DNA of 64,000 nucleotides, from NCBI GenBank assembly GCA_934101225.1, contig CAKOQK010000002.1:55100-119099 (forward strand), read 5' to 3'. A program made the position numbers and the translations under genes. Below the pieces are notes generated by a model. The model searched no databases. It was not told the DNA's origin and saw nothing but the letters and a program-made list of their open reading frames with translations. This document shows positions 28,230 through 36,000 of this stretch, piece by piece (the stretch's first letter is position 1; every line of letters starts with the position of its first letter). This DNA comes from an uncultured Bacilli bacterium. Lineage in GTDB: Bacteria > Bacillota_I > Bacilli_A > RF39 > UBA660.

Positions 28230-28975
28230 TGGTTAGTATAAAAACTAAAGAAGAGATTGCTTTAATTAAAGAATCTGGTCATATTACTTATTTAACACAT
28301 CAATATTTAAAAGGTTTAATTAAACCAGGTGTGACAACAAAATATCTTGATGATGAAGCTGGAAAATTTATAAGAGAACAAGGTGGAGTACCAAGTTGCT
28401 TAGGATATGAAGGCTACCCAGGAAATATATGTGTTTCAGTAAATGATGAAGTAGTTCATGGGATTGGTTCTGATAGAGTACTTAAAGAAGGAGATATTGT
28501 TACTCTTGATATATGTACTTTATATAAAGGATACCATTCAGATTCTGCTTGGACCTATCCAGTCGGAAAGATTTCAAGAGAAAATGAAAGATTATTACAT
28601 CATACAGAAAAAATGTTGTTTGTTGGTTTAAAAGAAGTAAAAGATGGAGCTCATTTAAACAACGTAGGTGCTCGTATTAGTGAGTATGCTCATAAATATC
28701 ATTATGGAGTAGTACAAGAATTATGCGGACATGGTGTTGGACGTGAGTTACATGAAGACCCTGATGTACTAAATTATGGAAAGTATAATACAGGTATGAA
28801 GTTAAAAACTGGTATGGTTATTGCGGTTGAACCAATGATAACAGCTGGTTCCAGACATATTAACATCTTAGATAATGACTGGACTATTGTTACTAGAGAT
28901 GGTAAAAATAGTGCTCATTTCGAGCATACAGTTGCTATCACAGATGATGGATATGAAATATTAACGGGAGAGTGA
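28229..28975 (+). CDS. map: Methionine aminopeptidase, type I
   Basis: 248 residues; removes the initiator Met. Metal ligands are visible in VTLDICTLYKGYHSDSAWTY (two Asp), GHGVGRELHEDP (His), VIAVEPMI (Glu) and FEHTVAIT (Glu). Stop is TGA. No N-terminal zinc finger. Confidence 0.97.
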   Translation: MVSIKTKEEIALIKESGHITYLTHQYLKGLIKPGVTTKYLDDEAGKFIREQGGVPSCLGYEGYPGNICVSVNDEVVHGIGSDRVLKEGDIVTLDICTLYKGYHSDSAWTYPVGKISRENERLLHHTEKMLFVGLKEVKDGAHLNNVGARISEYAHKYHYGVVQELCGHGVGRELHEDPDVLNYGKYNTGMKLKTGMVIAVEPMITAGSRHINILDNDWTIVTRDGKNSAHFEHTVAITDDGYEILTGE

Positions 28976-28979
28976 AAAA

Positions 28980-29192
28980 GTGGCTAAAGAAACTAAAATT
29001 GAAGTTGATGGTAAGGTTATTGACTGTATCAAAGATGAATATAAAGTTGAATTAGAAAATGGATTTGTAGTAACAGCTCACGTTTCTGGTAAAATACGAA
29101 TGAATTACATTCGCATCTTACCGGGCGATAAAGTTACTATTGAATTTTCACCATATGATTTAACACGTGGGCGAATTATTTATAGAAAATAA
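28980..29192 (+). CDS. infA: Translation initiation factor IF-1
   Basis: 70 residues, OB fold. GTG start, with GGGAGAG 9 bp upstream inside map. VELENGFVVTAHVSGKIRMN and IRILPGDKVTIEFSPYDLTR are diagnostic. In many Firmicutes a KOW-domain gene lies between map and infA; here the gap is only four bases. Confidence 0.97.
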   Translation: MAKETKIEVDGKVIDCIKDEYKVELENGFVVTAHVSGKIRMNYIRILPGDKVTIEFSPYDLTRGRIIYRK

Positions 29193-29205
29193 GGAGGAAC
29201 AAAAA

Positions 29206-29319
29206 ATGAAAGTTAGACCATCTGTAAAAAAAATGTGTGCTAAATGTAGAGTTATAAGAAGAAAAGGTAAAGTTATGGTTATCTGTGATAATCCAAAACA
29301 TAAACAAAGACAAGGTTAG
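29206..29319 (+). CDS. rpmJ: 50S ribosomal protein L36
   Basis: 37 residues: MKVRPSVKKMCAKCRVIRRK start, VMVICDNPKHKQRQG end. The zinc-binding Cys-x2-Cys...Cys...His pattern of the C+ form is intact. RBS AAGGAGG ideally spaced before ATG 29206. Short, so easily missed. Confidence 0.97.
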   Translation: MKVRPSVKKMCAKCRVIRRKGKVMVICDNPKHKQRQG

Positions 29320-29330
29320 GAGGAATATTA

Positions 29331-29705
29331 ATGGCTCGTATTAAGAATGTAGAATTACCAAAAGAAAAAAGAACTGAAATAGGACTTACTTATATTTATG
29401 GTATAGGTAGAAGCACAGCAACAAAGATTTGTGCTGATGCAAAAGTTGATCCATCTAAAAGAATTAAAGATTTAACTCCTGAAGATGAAGCAGCTTTAAG
29501 AAAAGAAGTAGATAAATATACTACTGAAGGTGATTTAAGAAGAGAAGTTCAAATGAACATTAAAGGTAAAATGGAAATAAATTCATACCAAGGAACTAGA
29601 CATAAAAAAGGATTACCTGTTCATGGACAAAGAACTAGTCGCAACGCTAAGACTCGTAAGGGTAAAGGTAAAGTAGTTGCTAATAAGAAAAAAGTAGGTA
29701 AATAG
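29331..29705 (+). CDS. rpsM: 30S ribosomal protein S13
   Basis: 124 residues. ARIKNVELPKEKRTEIGLTY, IYGIGRSTA and the C-terminal HKKGLPVHGQRTSRNAKTRK are typical. RBS TAGGAGG. Confidence 0.98.
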   Translation: MARIKNVELPKEKRTEIGLTYIYGIGRSTATKICADAKVDPSKRIKDLTPEDEAALRKEVDKYTTEGDLRREVQMNIKGKMEINSYQGTRHKKGLPVHGQRTSRNAKTRKGKGKVVANKKKVGK

Positions 29706-29715
29706 GAGGTAAATT

Positions 29716-30099
29716 ATGGCTTATAATAGAAGAAAAAGAAAAGTAAAAAAGAATATTCCTGAAGCACAAGCACATATTCATTCAACTTATAATAATACTG
29801 TTGTTTCTATAACAGATAAAGATGGAAATGTAATTAGCTGGGCATCAGCTGGAACAATTGGATATAAAGGTTCTAAAAAGAAAACTCCATTTGCTGCTGG
29901 ACAAGCTGCTGAAGCTGCTGCTGGAGCTGCAACTGCTTCTGGTGTTAAAAAAGTTGAAGTATTTGTTAAAGGATTAGGTAGTGGTAGAGAAAACGCAATT
30001 CGTGCTTTACAAACTGCTGGCTTAGAAATTACTGCAATAAATGATGAAACACCAGTACCACATAATGGTTGTAGACCACCAAAACGTCCAAGAAATTAA
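29716..30099 (+). CDS. rpsK: 30S ribosomal protein S11
   Basis: 127 residues. AHIHSTYNNTVVSITDKDGN, FAAGQAAEAAAGAATASGVK and the end HNGCRPPKRPRN with the conserved Asn-Gly. Confidence 0.98.
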   Translation: MAYNRRKRKVKKNIPEAQAHIHSTYNNTVVSITDKDGNVISWASAGTIGYKGSKKKTPFAAGQAAEAAAGAATASGVKKVEVFVKGLGSGRENAIRALQTAGLEITAINDETPVPHNGCRPPKRPRN

Positions 30100-30114
30100 G
30101 AAGGGGAGATTTTT

Positions 30115-31062
30115 ATGAATATGAATTTTGAAAAACCTGAATATAAAATAACTGAATATGTTGAAAAAAATAATTATGGTAAGTTTGAACTTGAACCATT
30201 AGAAAGAGGATTTGGTACTACTATAGGTAATGCACTTAGAAGAGTAATGTTATCATCAATGCCAGGTTCTGCAATTACATCTGTTAAAATTGAAGGTGTT
30301 ATGCATGAATTCCAAAAAATAGATGGTGTTGTTGAAGACGTTACATCAATTATTTTAAATTTAAAAAGTGTAGTTATTAAAAACCATACTCATGAAGATA
30401 AAAAAATCCATTTATATGCAGATAAAGAAGGTGTAGTAAAAGCCGGAGATATTGAAGTAGATGCTGATTTAGAAATTGTTAATCCAGATTTAGTTATTTG
30501 TAATTTAGTTCAAGGTGGAAAAATTGATATGGAAATGACTGTTGGTTGTGGTCGTGGATATGTTGATTCTAAAGAAAATAAAAAGATTTTAGGAGATGCT
30601 GTTCAAGGATTAATTCCAATAGATTCATTATACAGTCCAATAGAAAGAGTTTCTTATGAAGTAGAAGGGGCTCGTGTTGGACACAATGAAAATTATGATA
30701 AATTAATTATGGAAGTTTATACTAATGGTTCTATAAATCCAGAAGAGGCTATGGCTTTAGCATCTAAAATATTAATTGAACATTTTAATATAATTTCTAA
30801 TTTAAATGAAATTTCAGATGCAACTGGAATTATGGCTGAAAAGAAAGTTGATCAAATTACTAAGACATTAGAAACTCCTATCGAAGAAATTGAATTCTCA
30901 GTTAGAGCATATAATTGCTTAAAGAGAGCTGGAATTAATACAATGCAAGATTTAATTGATAAGAGAGAATCAGAAGTTAATAAAATTCGTAATTTAGGTA
31001 AAAAATCTCTTAAAGAAGTTATAGATAAAGTTAAAGATATGGGACTAAAGTTCCGTGATTAG
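30115..31062 (+). CDS. rpoA: RNA polymerase alpha subunit
   Basis: 315 residues. N-terminal dimerisation domain: GKFELEPLERGFGTTIGNAL, RRVMLSSMPGSAIT, and VEDVTSIILNLKSVV. C-terminal domain: EEIEFSVRAYNCLKRAGINT and NLGKKSLKEVIDKVKDMGL, which binds UP elements and activators. RBS AAGGGGAG. An ATG two codons further in is an equal alternative. Confidence 0.98.
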   Translation: MNMNFEKPEYKITEYVEKNNYGKFELEPLERGFGTTIGNALRRVMLSSMPGSAITSVKIEGVMHEFQKIDGVVEDVTSIILNLKSVVIKNHTHEDKKIHLYADKEGVVKAGDIEVDADLEIVNPDLVICNLVQGGKIDMEMTVGCGRGYVDSKENKKILGDAVQGLIPIDSLYSPIERVSYEVEGARVGHNENYDKLIMEVYTNGSINPEEAMALASKILIEHFNIISNLNEISDATGIMAEKKVDQITKTLETPIEEIEFSVRAYNCLKRAGINTMQDLIDKRESEVNKIRNLGKKSLKEVIDKVKDMGLKFRD

Positions 31063-31076
31063 AAAGGTGTGTAAGT

Positions 31077-31421
31077 ATGTTATATCGTAAATTAGGTAGA
31101 GAAACTCGTATTAGAAGAAGCATATTGGCTGGACTAACTAAAGATGTAATCAATCATGGATATGTTGTTACTACTGATGCAAGAGCAAAAGAAGTAAGAA
31201 AATTCGTAGATAAAATGATTACTTATGGTAAAGATGGTTCTTTAGTTGCAAGAAGAAAGGCTTTAGCTTTCTTACATAATGATAAAGATACTGTTAATAA
31301 AGTATTTGCAGAATTAGCTCCTAAGTATGCTAACCGTCAAGGTGGTTATACTAGACTAATTAAATTAAATGAACGTAAGGGCGATGACGCTATGCAAATT
31401 AGACTTGAATTAGTTGACTAA
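31077..31421 (+). CDS. rplQ: 50S ribosomal protein L17
   Basis: 114 residues, last gene of the superoperon. MLYRKLGRETRIRRSILAGL, TTDARAKEVRKFVDKMI and GGYTRLIKLNERKGDDAMQ. Its last codons form the upstream arm of the terminator. Confidence 0.98.
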   Translation: MLYRKLGRETRIRRSILAGLTKDVINHGYVVTTDARAKEVRKFVDKMITYGKDGSLVARRKALAFLHNDKDTVNKVFAELAPKYANRQGGYTRLIKLNERKGDDAMQIRLELVD

Positions 31422-31437
31422 TTTAGGTCTTTTTTTT
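31402..31437 (+). terminator. Terminator of the ribosomal superoperon, inside rplQ
   Basis: GACTTGAATTAG (31402-31413) pairs completely with CTAATTTAGGTC (31418-31429; two G-U), loop TTGA, then eight T. The left arm and the loop are rplQ coding sequence and the stop TAA (31419-31421) lies in the right arm. Confidence 0.9.
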
Positions 31438-31455
31438 ATAATTATAAAGATAGAT

Positions 31456-31707
31456 ATGGTAGAAGAAAAAAGAAAATTAATTAAAGAATTAGCTATTGAT
31501 ATTATATTTGTTTTAATTTTAATTGGATTAACAATAATTGGAGTAACTCATGTATTTCCAAAAAATAGTAAAGTACATGTTATGTCTACTCATGATTTTG
31601 AATGTAAAAATGCAATTAATTGTGAATGTAATAAAAGAAACTGCATTTGTGATTATTGTTTAGATGATTTTTGTAAGGAAAGTAAAAAAATAACTTGTAA
31701 TAATTAA
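31456..31707 (+). CDS. Small membrane protein with Cys-rich exterior, unknown
   Basis: 83 residues from ATG 31456 (an upstream start would lie in the terminator). One membrane helix (LAIDIIFVLILIGLTIIGVT), then a short outside part with eight Cys: FECKNAINCECNKRNCICDY, CLDDFCKESKKITC. No convincing RBS, so the start is uncertain. No family recognised. The stop overlaps a downstream ATG. Confidence 0.55.
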   Translation: MVEEKRKLIKELAIDIIFVLILIGLTIIGVTHVFPKNSKVHVMSTHDFECKNAINCECNKRNCICDYCLDDFCKESKKITCNN

Positions 31708-31727
31708 TGAAAGAAAGTAGGAATATT

Positions 31728-32174
31728 ATGAAGGAAGCAATAGATGAAGCGAGAAGAACGATGAATTTAAATTATGGTGGACCATTTGGAGCAATGATTG
31801 TAAAAGATAATAAAATTATAGTGGTTGCTTCTAATACTGTTTTAAAAGATAATGATCCTACAGCTCATGCTGAAATTAATGTAATCAGAAAAGCAAGTAA
31901 AGTACTTAATACTTATGATTTATCAGGATGCACTTTATATACAACAGGGTATCCATGTCCTATGTGTTTATCAGCAATTATTTGGTCCAATATCAAAGAA
32001 GTATATTATGGGACTAACCTAGAAGATGCTGAAAATATTGGTTTTAGAGATGAATTTATCTATGATTATATTAAAGGAAAAAATAAAGATATATTAAGAT
32101 TAAAGAATTTTGAACATGATGAATGTCTAAAATTATTCAAAGAATATTATGAAAATAATAAAGAAATATATTAG
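31728..32174 (+). CDS. Cytidine/guanine deaminase family zinc hydrolase
   Basis: 148 residues. Start ATG 31728 is favoured by GTAGGA 5 bp before it; ATG 31707 (overlapping the previous stop) would add seven residues. Zinc site: TAHAEINVIRKAS (His and catalytic Glu) and YPCPMCLSAI (two Cys). GGPFGAMIVKDNKII and the length suit the guanine-deaminase (GuaD) branch rather than tRNA adenosine deaminase, but the substrate is inferred. Likely purine salvage in the cytosol. Confidence 0.85.
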   Translation: MKEAIDEARRTMNLNYGGPFGAMIVKDNKIIVVASNTVLKDNDPTAHAEINVIRKASKVLNTYDLSGCTLYTTGYPCPMCLSAIIWSNIKEVYYGTNLEDAENIGFRDEFIYDYIKGKNKDILRLKNFEHDECLKLFKEYYENNKEIY

Positions 32175-32184
32175 GAGCTATTAT

Positions 32185-32970
32185 ATGAAACAAACATTAG
32201 AAGAATTAAGAGAAAGTTACTACATTGCAATTAGCCGGTTAGATAATGAAGATGATATTAGAAATTCGTTACCTTCAAATACCTGTGATAGTTTTGAAGA
32301 ATTAATAAATATGATTACATCTAAATTAGATGATGAAATTTGTGAGTGGGAACAAGAAGATTTAATTGCTGAAACAGAGGAAGACAAAGAATTAGTAAAA
32401 AAAGAACTCGATATATTATACTTAAAGAAGAGAATTTGTTTGGAAAAATTAAATGAATTTAATCAAAATAATGCTTTAGTCGAAGCTTATGAGAATATAC
32501 CTCAAAAACATTTAATATTTGCAACAAGTGATTTAGGAAATGTATACTTTTTAAGAGATTTAAAAGATGTTTCAGAAGAATATTACAAAGATGTGTTAGA
32601 CTTATTAAATGATTTACAAAATAATAATATTAGTGTTATGAATGAAACTAAAGATAAAAAATTAAATGGTAAATTGTCAGATATTTTTGAAAAGAAAGCA
32701 TTTAAAATAAGAATTTGTTACCGTATATTAACGCCAGATACATGTTATGTTATGCTAGTTAAAATGAAAAAATCAACTAGAGATACAAAATATAATGCAG
32801 AGATTGAAAATAGAAAATTAAATACAGAGAGTGATTATCAAAGAGTAAAAAAACTATTACAAGATCCTAAAAGTAGAGAAGATTTAATAAGTTCTAATGA
32901 AGAAATAAAAAAAGAAATTGAAAAATATATAAAAGAAAATGGTAGAGGAGGGTATCAAAATGCTATCTAA
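32185..32970 (+). CDS. Unknown protein with a possible RelE-like middle
   Basis: 261 residues, ATG 32185 after AGGAG. N-terminal ~110 residues are acidic helices (EICEWEQEDLIAETEEDKEL). Residues ~115-215 include YFLRDLKDVSEEYYKDVLDL and FKIRICYRILTPDTCYVMLV followed by KMKKSTRDTKYNAEIENRK, an order of elements that recalls RelE/ParE toxins (R-Y-R...hxhLhxFxKK...E). This is a weak pattern match. The C-terminus is charged and helical. Overlaps the next gene by 11 bp. Confidence 0.6.
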   Translation: MKQTLEELRESYYIAISRLDNEDDIRNSLPSNTCDSFEELINMITSKLDDEICEWEQEDLIAETEEDKELVKKELDILYLKKRICLEKLNEFNQNNALVEAYENIPQKHLIFATSDLGNVYFLRDLKDVSEEYYKDVLDLLNDLQNNNISVMNETKDKKLNGKLSDIFEKKAFKIRICYRILTPDTCYVMLVKMKKSTRDTKYNAEIENRKLNTESDYQRVKKLLQDPKSREDLISSNEEIKKEIEKYIKENGRGGYQNAI

Positions 32971-33208
32971 AAGGAATAATGATGCTGGGTTAAAATTAAT
33001 TGAAAAAGTAAAATTAATGTATATAAAAGAAATAATTGATGAATTAAAAAATAGTCCGGAACTTACCTTATATTTAGCTGAAGAAGAAGATCTATCTCCC
33101 AAAGATTATATAATATATACTAGTACACTAGATAAAAATATAGGATATTATGATAGTACCTTAAAAAAGATATATACCCTAAAAAGTAACCAAAACAAAA
33201 ATCATTAG
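32960..33208 (+). CDS. Small unknown protein coupled to the preceding gene
   Basis: 82 residues from ATG 32960, with GAGGAGGG at 32945-32952 inside the upstream gene. Acidic, helical first half (KVKLMYIKEIIDELKNSPEL), then a Tyr-rich end (YIIYTSTLDKNIGYYDSTLK). No membrane segment. The overlap suggests the two products work together; nature unknown. Confidence 0.55.
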   Translation: MLSKRNNDAGLKLIEKVKLMYIKEIIDELKNSPELTLYLAEEEDLSPKDYIIYTSTLDKNIGYYDSTLKKIYTLKSNQNKNH

Positions 33209-33232
33209 AAATTGTTCTAATGATTTTATTTT
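33198..33232. terminator. Bidirectional terminator between convergent genes
   Basis: Perfect 13-bp arms 33198-33210 and 33215-33227 (AAAATCATTAGAA / TTCTAATGATTTT, loop ATTG) with A-rich and T-rich flanks, serving the + gene and the - gene that meet here. Confidence 0.85.
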
Positions 33233-33735
33233 TCAAATATACTTAATATTTTAGAAGCTATAAAAACAATATTATCTGCTTTTTTAACTGCAACTGTTTT
33301 AAATATTGCTTTACCTGTTACTGTTAAAGCTGAAATAATTGCTGAAGTAATAATTGAGGCTATTGTAATATCAATATATTTTGACATGCTTATTGCAAGT
33401 ACTGCTCCTAAACCACCAGATACAATTCCACAAACATCACCAATAATATCGTTACAAAAACTTGCAACTCTTACATTCTTTCTAATTAATTTAGTTGCTT
33501 TCTTAGCTCCTTTAATTTTTTTAGAACTTTTAGCATGAAATGTTGATTCCCTAGCCGATAAAACAGCAACACCTAACATATCAAAAACTATTCCTATAGA
33601 GATAACTAATAAAATTAATAATATCATAATTATATTACTTGCATTATTAGATAATTTATTAGTTAGAAAACTAAATATTAACGCAAGAGTAAAAGATAGT
33701 ATAAATACTATTAAATTCCAATTCACTTTTTTCAT
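33226..33735 (-). CDS. Small polytopic membrane protein, OapA-like (CorB/DUF21-like)
   Basis: 169 residues with about four membrane segments: LIVFILSFTLALIFSFL, IIMILLILLVISIGIVFDML, GDVCGIVSGGLGAVLAI and IASIITSAIISALTV. The loop STFHAKSSKKIKGAKKATKL followed by NVRVASFCNDIIGDV marks a Firmicute family often annotated as CorB-like Mg/Co transporter. I believe OapA, the membrane partner of OLE RNA, belongs to this type. The gene lies directly downstream of a ~510-nt structured RNA on the same strand, which is the OLE-oapA arrangement. Family likeness is good; the OapA identity is inference from context. Confidence 0.65.
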   Translation of the reverse strand: MKKVNWNLIVFILSFTLALIFSFLTNKLSNNASNIIMILLILLVISIGIVFDMLGVAVLSARESTFHAKSSKKIKGAKKATKLIRKNVRVASFCNDIIGDVCGIVSGGLGAVLAISMSKYIDITIASIITSAIISALTVTGKAIFKTVAVKKADNIVFIASKILSIFEK

Positions 33736-33755
33736 TAATAACCCTTTCTTTTTAT

Positions 33756-33785
33756 GAAAAAAACTTTATATAAATATAAAGTTTT
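33756..33785 (-). terminator. Terminator of the large ncRNA
   Basis: On the minus strand AAAACTTTATA / TATAAAGTTTT with a TTTA loop and a T run (plus-strand A run 33757-33763). Lies 20 bp before the start of the minus-strand membrane protein gene, so that gene is expressed by read-through or a separate promoter. Confidence 0.8.
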
Positions 33786-34269
33786 GAAATAAAACAATGG
33801 TTTATTATAAGTTAATTTTACGGCTTTGGTCGAGTTGAGTTTCTCTATTTTCCTTCCTTTGATTACTCTAGGGCGATTTCTCCTTTACAGAAAATAATTA
33901 TTAGTTGCCTAAGTAATTACTCGATTGCCACATAGTCCGTACTACAATCCTTATAATAAATACATGCTAGAGGTTTTCCCTGACACTCTTATCCCATTCT
34001 TATTCGCTTTTGCAAAAATGATTTCAATTTCTATCCCACATTTTCACTCACGACATGATTTTAATTCTTTTATTATCTAATAATAGGGTAAGACATATGC
34101 CATTATGGTTTCCCTACTATTTAAAATTACATATTCGCCCCAACTTGGGCAGAAGAAGCAAAATATATAAAGTATCGATATCAATTAATGGATTTTTAGG
34201 CCCATCTTCAAATGGTGTTTGTGACTAGCATAATGCACCACGTATTAATAATATCACATTTTAATTAAA
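33756..34269 (-). ncRNA. Large structured non-coding RNA, candidate OLE RNA
   Basis: About 514 nt with its own promoter and terminator and no ORF worth calling on either strand. GC content is higher than neighbouring spacers and many helices can be drawn on the minus strand: AATAGTAGGG with CCCTATTATT (plus about 34077-34126), GATTG-TAGT-ACGG-ACTA-(5 nt)-CAATC near 33923-33948, CCCAA/TTGGG near 34139-34149, GGTG/CACC near the 5' end. Size, structure density and the membrane protein just downstream fit OLE RNA (usually about 600 nt). It lacks the RNase P core and tmRNA end motifs. ncRNA status fairly sure; OLE identity inferred. Confidence 0.6.
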
Positions 34270-34275
34270 ATGTCC

Positions 34276-34303
34276 AGTATAGTATATGCCAAATAGCGAA
34301 CAA
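34276..34303 (-). promoter_or_regulatory. Promoter of the large ncRNA
   Basis: Minus strand TTGTTC (34303-34298), 16 bp, TATACT (34281-34276); transcript start near 34269. Confidence 0.65.
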
Positions 34304-34413
34304 AATATTGACCTTTATTTTAGATTGTGATTTATAATCTAAATTTTATACTAAAAAATTACATAACAAATATATAGATTATTTTATGTAAAATTATCTT
34401 TAAAAATTAAAAA

Positions 34414-34442
34414 TTGACAATTAGTAATTATTTTATTAAAAT
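34414..34442 (+). promoter_or_regulatory. Candidate promoter of the surface protein gene
   Basis: TTGACA (34414-34419), 17 bp, TAAAAT (34437-34442). It would give a very short leader (about 12 nt) starting at the RBS AAGGAGG. Confidence 0.5.
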
Positions 34443-34460
34443 AAAATCAAGGAGGAACGT

Positions 34461-35645
34461 ATGTCAAAGACAAGAGAAGAAGACAAAAAGTCTTCTAAAA
34501 ATGAGAATAAGAAAAAGATTATTGGTATCATTTTTGGTATTTTATTGTTATCTTTAATAATTTTCTTATTATGGTTTTTTAATCGAAAGTTTGATATCAC
34601 TTTTGATTTAAATAATGGTGCTAAAGAAGACATAACTCAAGTTAAATATAACCAAACCATTGATGTAAAAGATATCAAAGATGAAAAAGAACTTGGAGAA
34701 TCATTTATAAATTGGTATGAAGTGATTGAAATTAAAGAAAATGAGGAATTATTAGCCAAAGAACCATTTGATTTTAACACCAAAATTAAAAAGAATATAA
34801 AATTAAAAGCAATTTATAAAGGAAAAATCGAATCTATTACTATTACATTTGATTCTAAAGGTGGTAGTGCTGTTAAACCTATTACAATCAATAAAGGAGT
34901 TCCATTAACTCTTCCTAAAGAACCTACATATAGTGGATATACTTTTAAAGGATGGTATGATAAAAATGGAACACCAATTCATGAAAAAGCACTTTTAGAA
35001 GAAGATACTACTTTATATGCTAAATGGAAAAAAATACCAACAACAACAACAGCAGCACAAACTCAGCCAGAAGAAAAAATATCATTAAGATTAAGCGTGG
35101 ACACTCTTCATGTTAACGGAATTAAAAAATCAAACGCGACAGCTAGTGTTGAAAATTCTAGCGGAAATGTTACGTATTCATTAAGTGATACTAATTGTAT
35201 GACAATTAATGAAAATACCGGTGTTATTAATGTTGTTTCTAACCCTAAAAATTGTTCAAATGGAGCAACCGTTACAGTAACTGCTAAAACTCCAAGTGGA
35301 AAAAGTGCTACTGCAACTATTTATTATGAAAAAGATTTAGCTTTAACTCATGAAAATAAAATTTATACAAAAAATGATAAAACATATGGTAAATCTTCAT
35401 CATTTACTGTTAACGCCAATCAGAATGTTAGTTGGAATATTGCTGCCGCAGTAGAACCATCATATAATTATACTTATAATGCTTACAAAAATAAAACAGC
35501 AACATCTGTAACTGGTGATTATATTATTGAAAGTATTGTAGAATCAACTGGCGCTATTAGTAAAATATCATCTGATGTAAAAGTAACAGCTACTACTAAG
35601 GCTGGACAAAAATTATCTTTAATTATAAATAAATATGTAGCGTAA
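34461..35645 (+). CDS. Membrane-anchored surface protein with InlB B-repeat
   Basis: 394 residues. Charged N-terminus, one membrane helix (IIGIIFGILLLSLIIFLLWF), then outside the cell: a degenerate repeat (FDLNNGAKEDITQVKYNQTI), a full Listeria-Bacteroides/InlB B-repeat with ITFDSKGGSAVKPITINKG and YSGYTFKGWYDKNGTPI ending TTLYAKWKK, a Thr-rich linker (TTTTAAQ), and an Ig-like/BIG-type domain (VENSSGNVTYSLSDTNCMTI). Anchored N-terminally, with no LPXTG. Role probably adhesion or envelope; unknown. RBS AAGGAGG. Confidence 0.8.
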   Translation: MSKTREEDKKSSKNENKKKIIGIIFGILLLSLIIFLLWFFNRKFDITFDLNNGAKEDITQVKYNQTIDVKDIKDEKELGESFINWYEVIEIKENEELLAKEPFDFNTKIKKNIKLKAIYKGKIESITITFDSKGGSAVKPITINKGVPLTLPKEPTYSGYTFKGWYDKNGTPIHEKALLEEDTTLYAKWKKIPTTTTAAQTQPEEKISLRLSVDTLHVNGIKKSNATASVENSSGNVTYSLSDTNCMTINENTGVINVVSNPKNCSNGATVTVTAKTPSGKSATATIYYEKDLALTHENKIYTKNDKTYGKSSSFTVNANQNVSWNIAAAVEPSYNYTYNAYKNKTATSVTGDYIIESIVESTGAISKISSDVKVTATTKAGQKLSLIINKYVA

Positions 35646-35676
35646 TTAAAAATAGAAGATTATAATGTTACTAAGT

Positions 35677-35707
35677 AAAAAACTCTAGATTTTCTAGATG
35701 TTTTTTT
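35677..35707 (+). terminator. Intrinsic terminator
   Basis: AAAAAAC-T-CTAGA pairs with TCTAGATGTTTTTT (one bulge), T run after. Ends the surface protein transcript. Confidence 0.7.
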
Positions 35708-35725
35708 ATACTATAATTAAGTAAA

Positions 35726-35926
35726 TACAAGAACAATACCAATTGAAAATAGAAAAAATATTGAAAATAATGAATTAATAAATACAATAAATATTAATAA
35801 TGATTAAAATATAATTTATATTTAACTGTTGGAAATCAAAGTTTATTGAATAATACAGAAGAAAACGAAATAAATTTATAAAAAATAAATAGCCAAGTAT
35901 TATTTTTAATAAATTGGCTATTTTAA
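35726..35926 (+). pseudogene. Remnant of a third copy of the 355-residue protein, plus hairpin
   Basis: 35728-35808 matches the 3' part of the two intact paralogues downstream (AGAACAATACCAATTGAAAA, then GAATTAAT.AATACAATAAAT) with deletions and stops. 35885-35926 holds an inverted repeat (AAATAGCCAA / TTGGCTATTT) with T-rich end, a terminator of the lost gene. The rest of 35810-36000 is AT-rich spacer. Confidence 0.65.
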
Positions 35927-36000
35927 TTTAATAAGATATGTTATTATTAAAATAACTAAACAACATAATATAATTAACATATACTAGAAATGAGGAATAT

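Noticed and set aside
28973..28975. Mycoplasma genetic code (TGA as Trp)
   Set aside because: map and the first partial gene end in TGA at the normal family C-terminus, and Trp is coded by TGG throughout.
33756..34269. RNase P RNA, tmRNA or group II intron
   Set aside because: No GAGGAAAGTCC-type P4 core, no tRNA-like CCA end or tag ORF, and no domain V or reverse transcriptase could be found on either strand.
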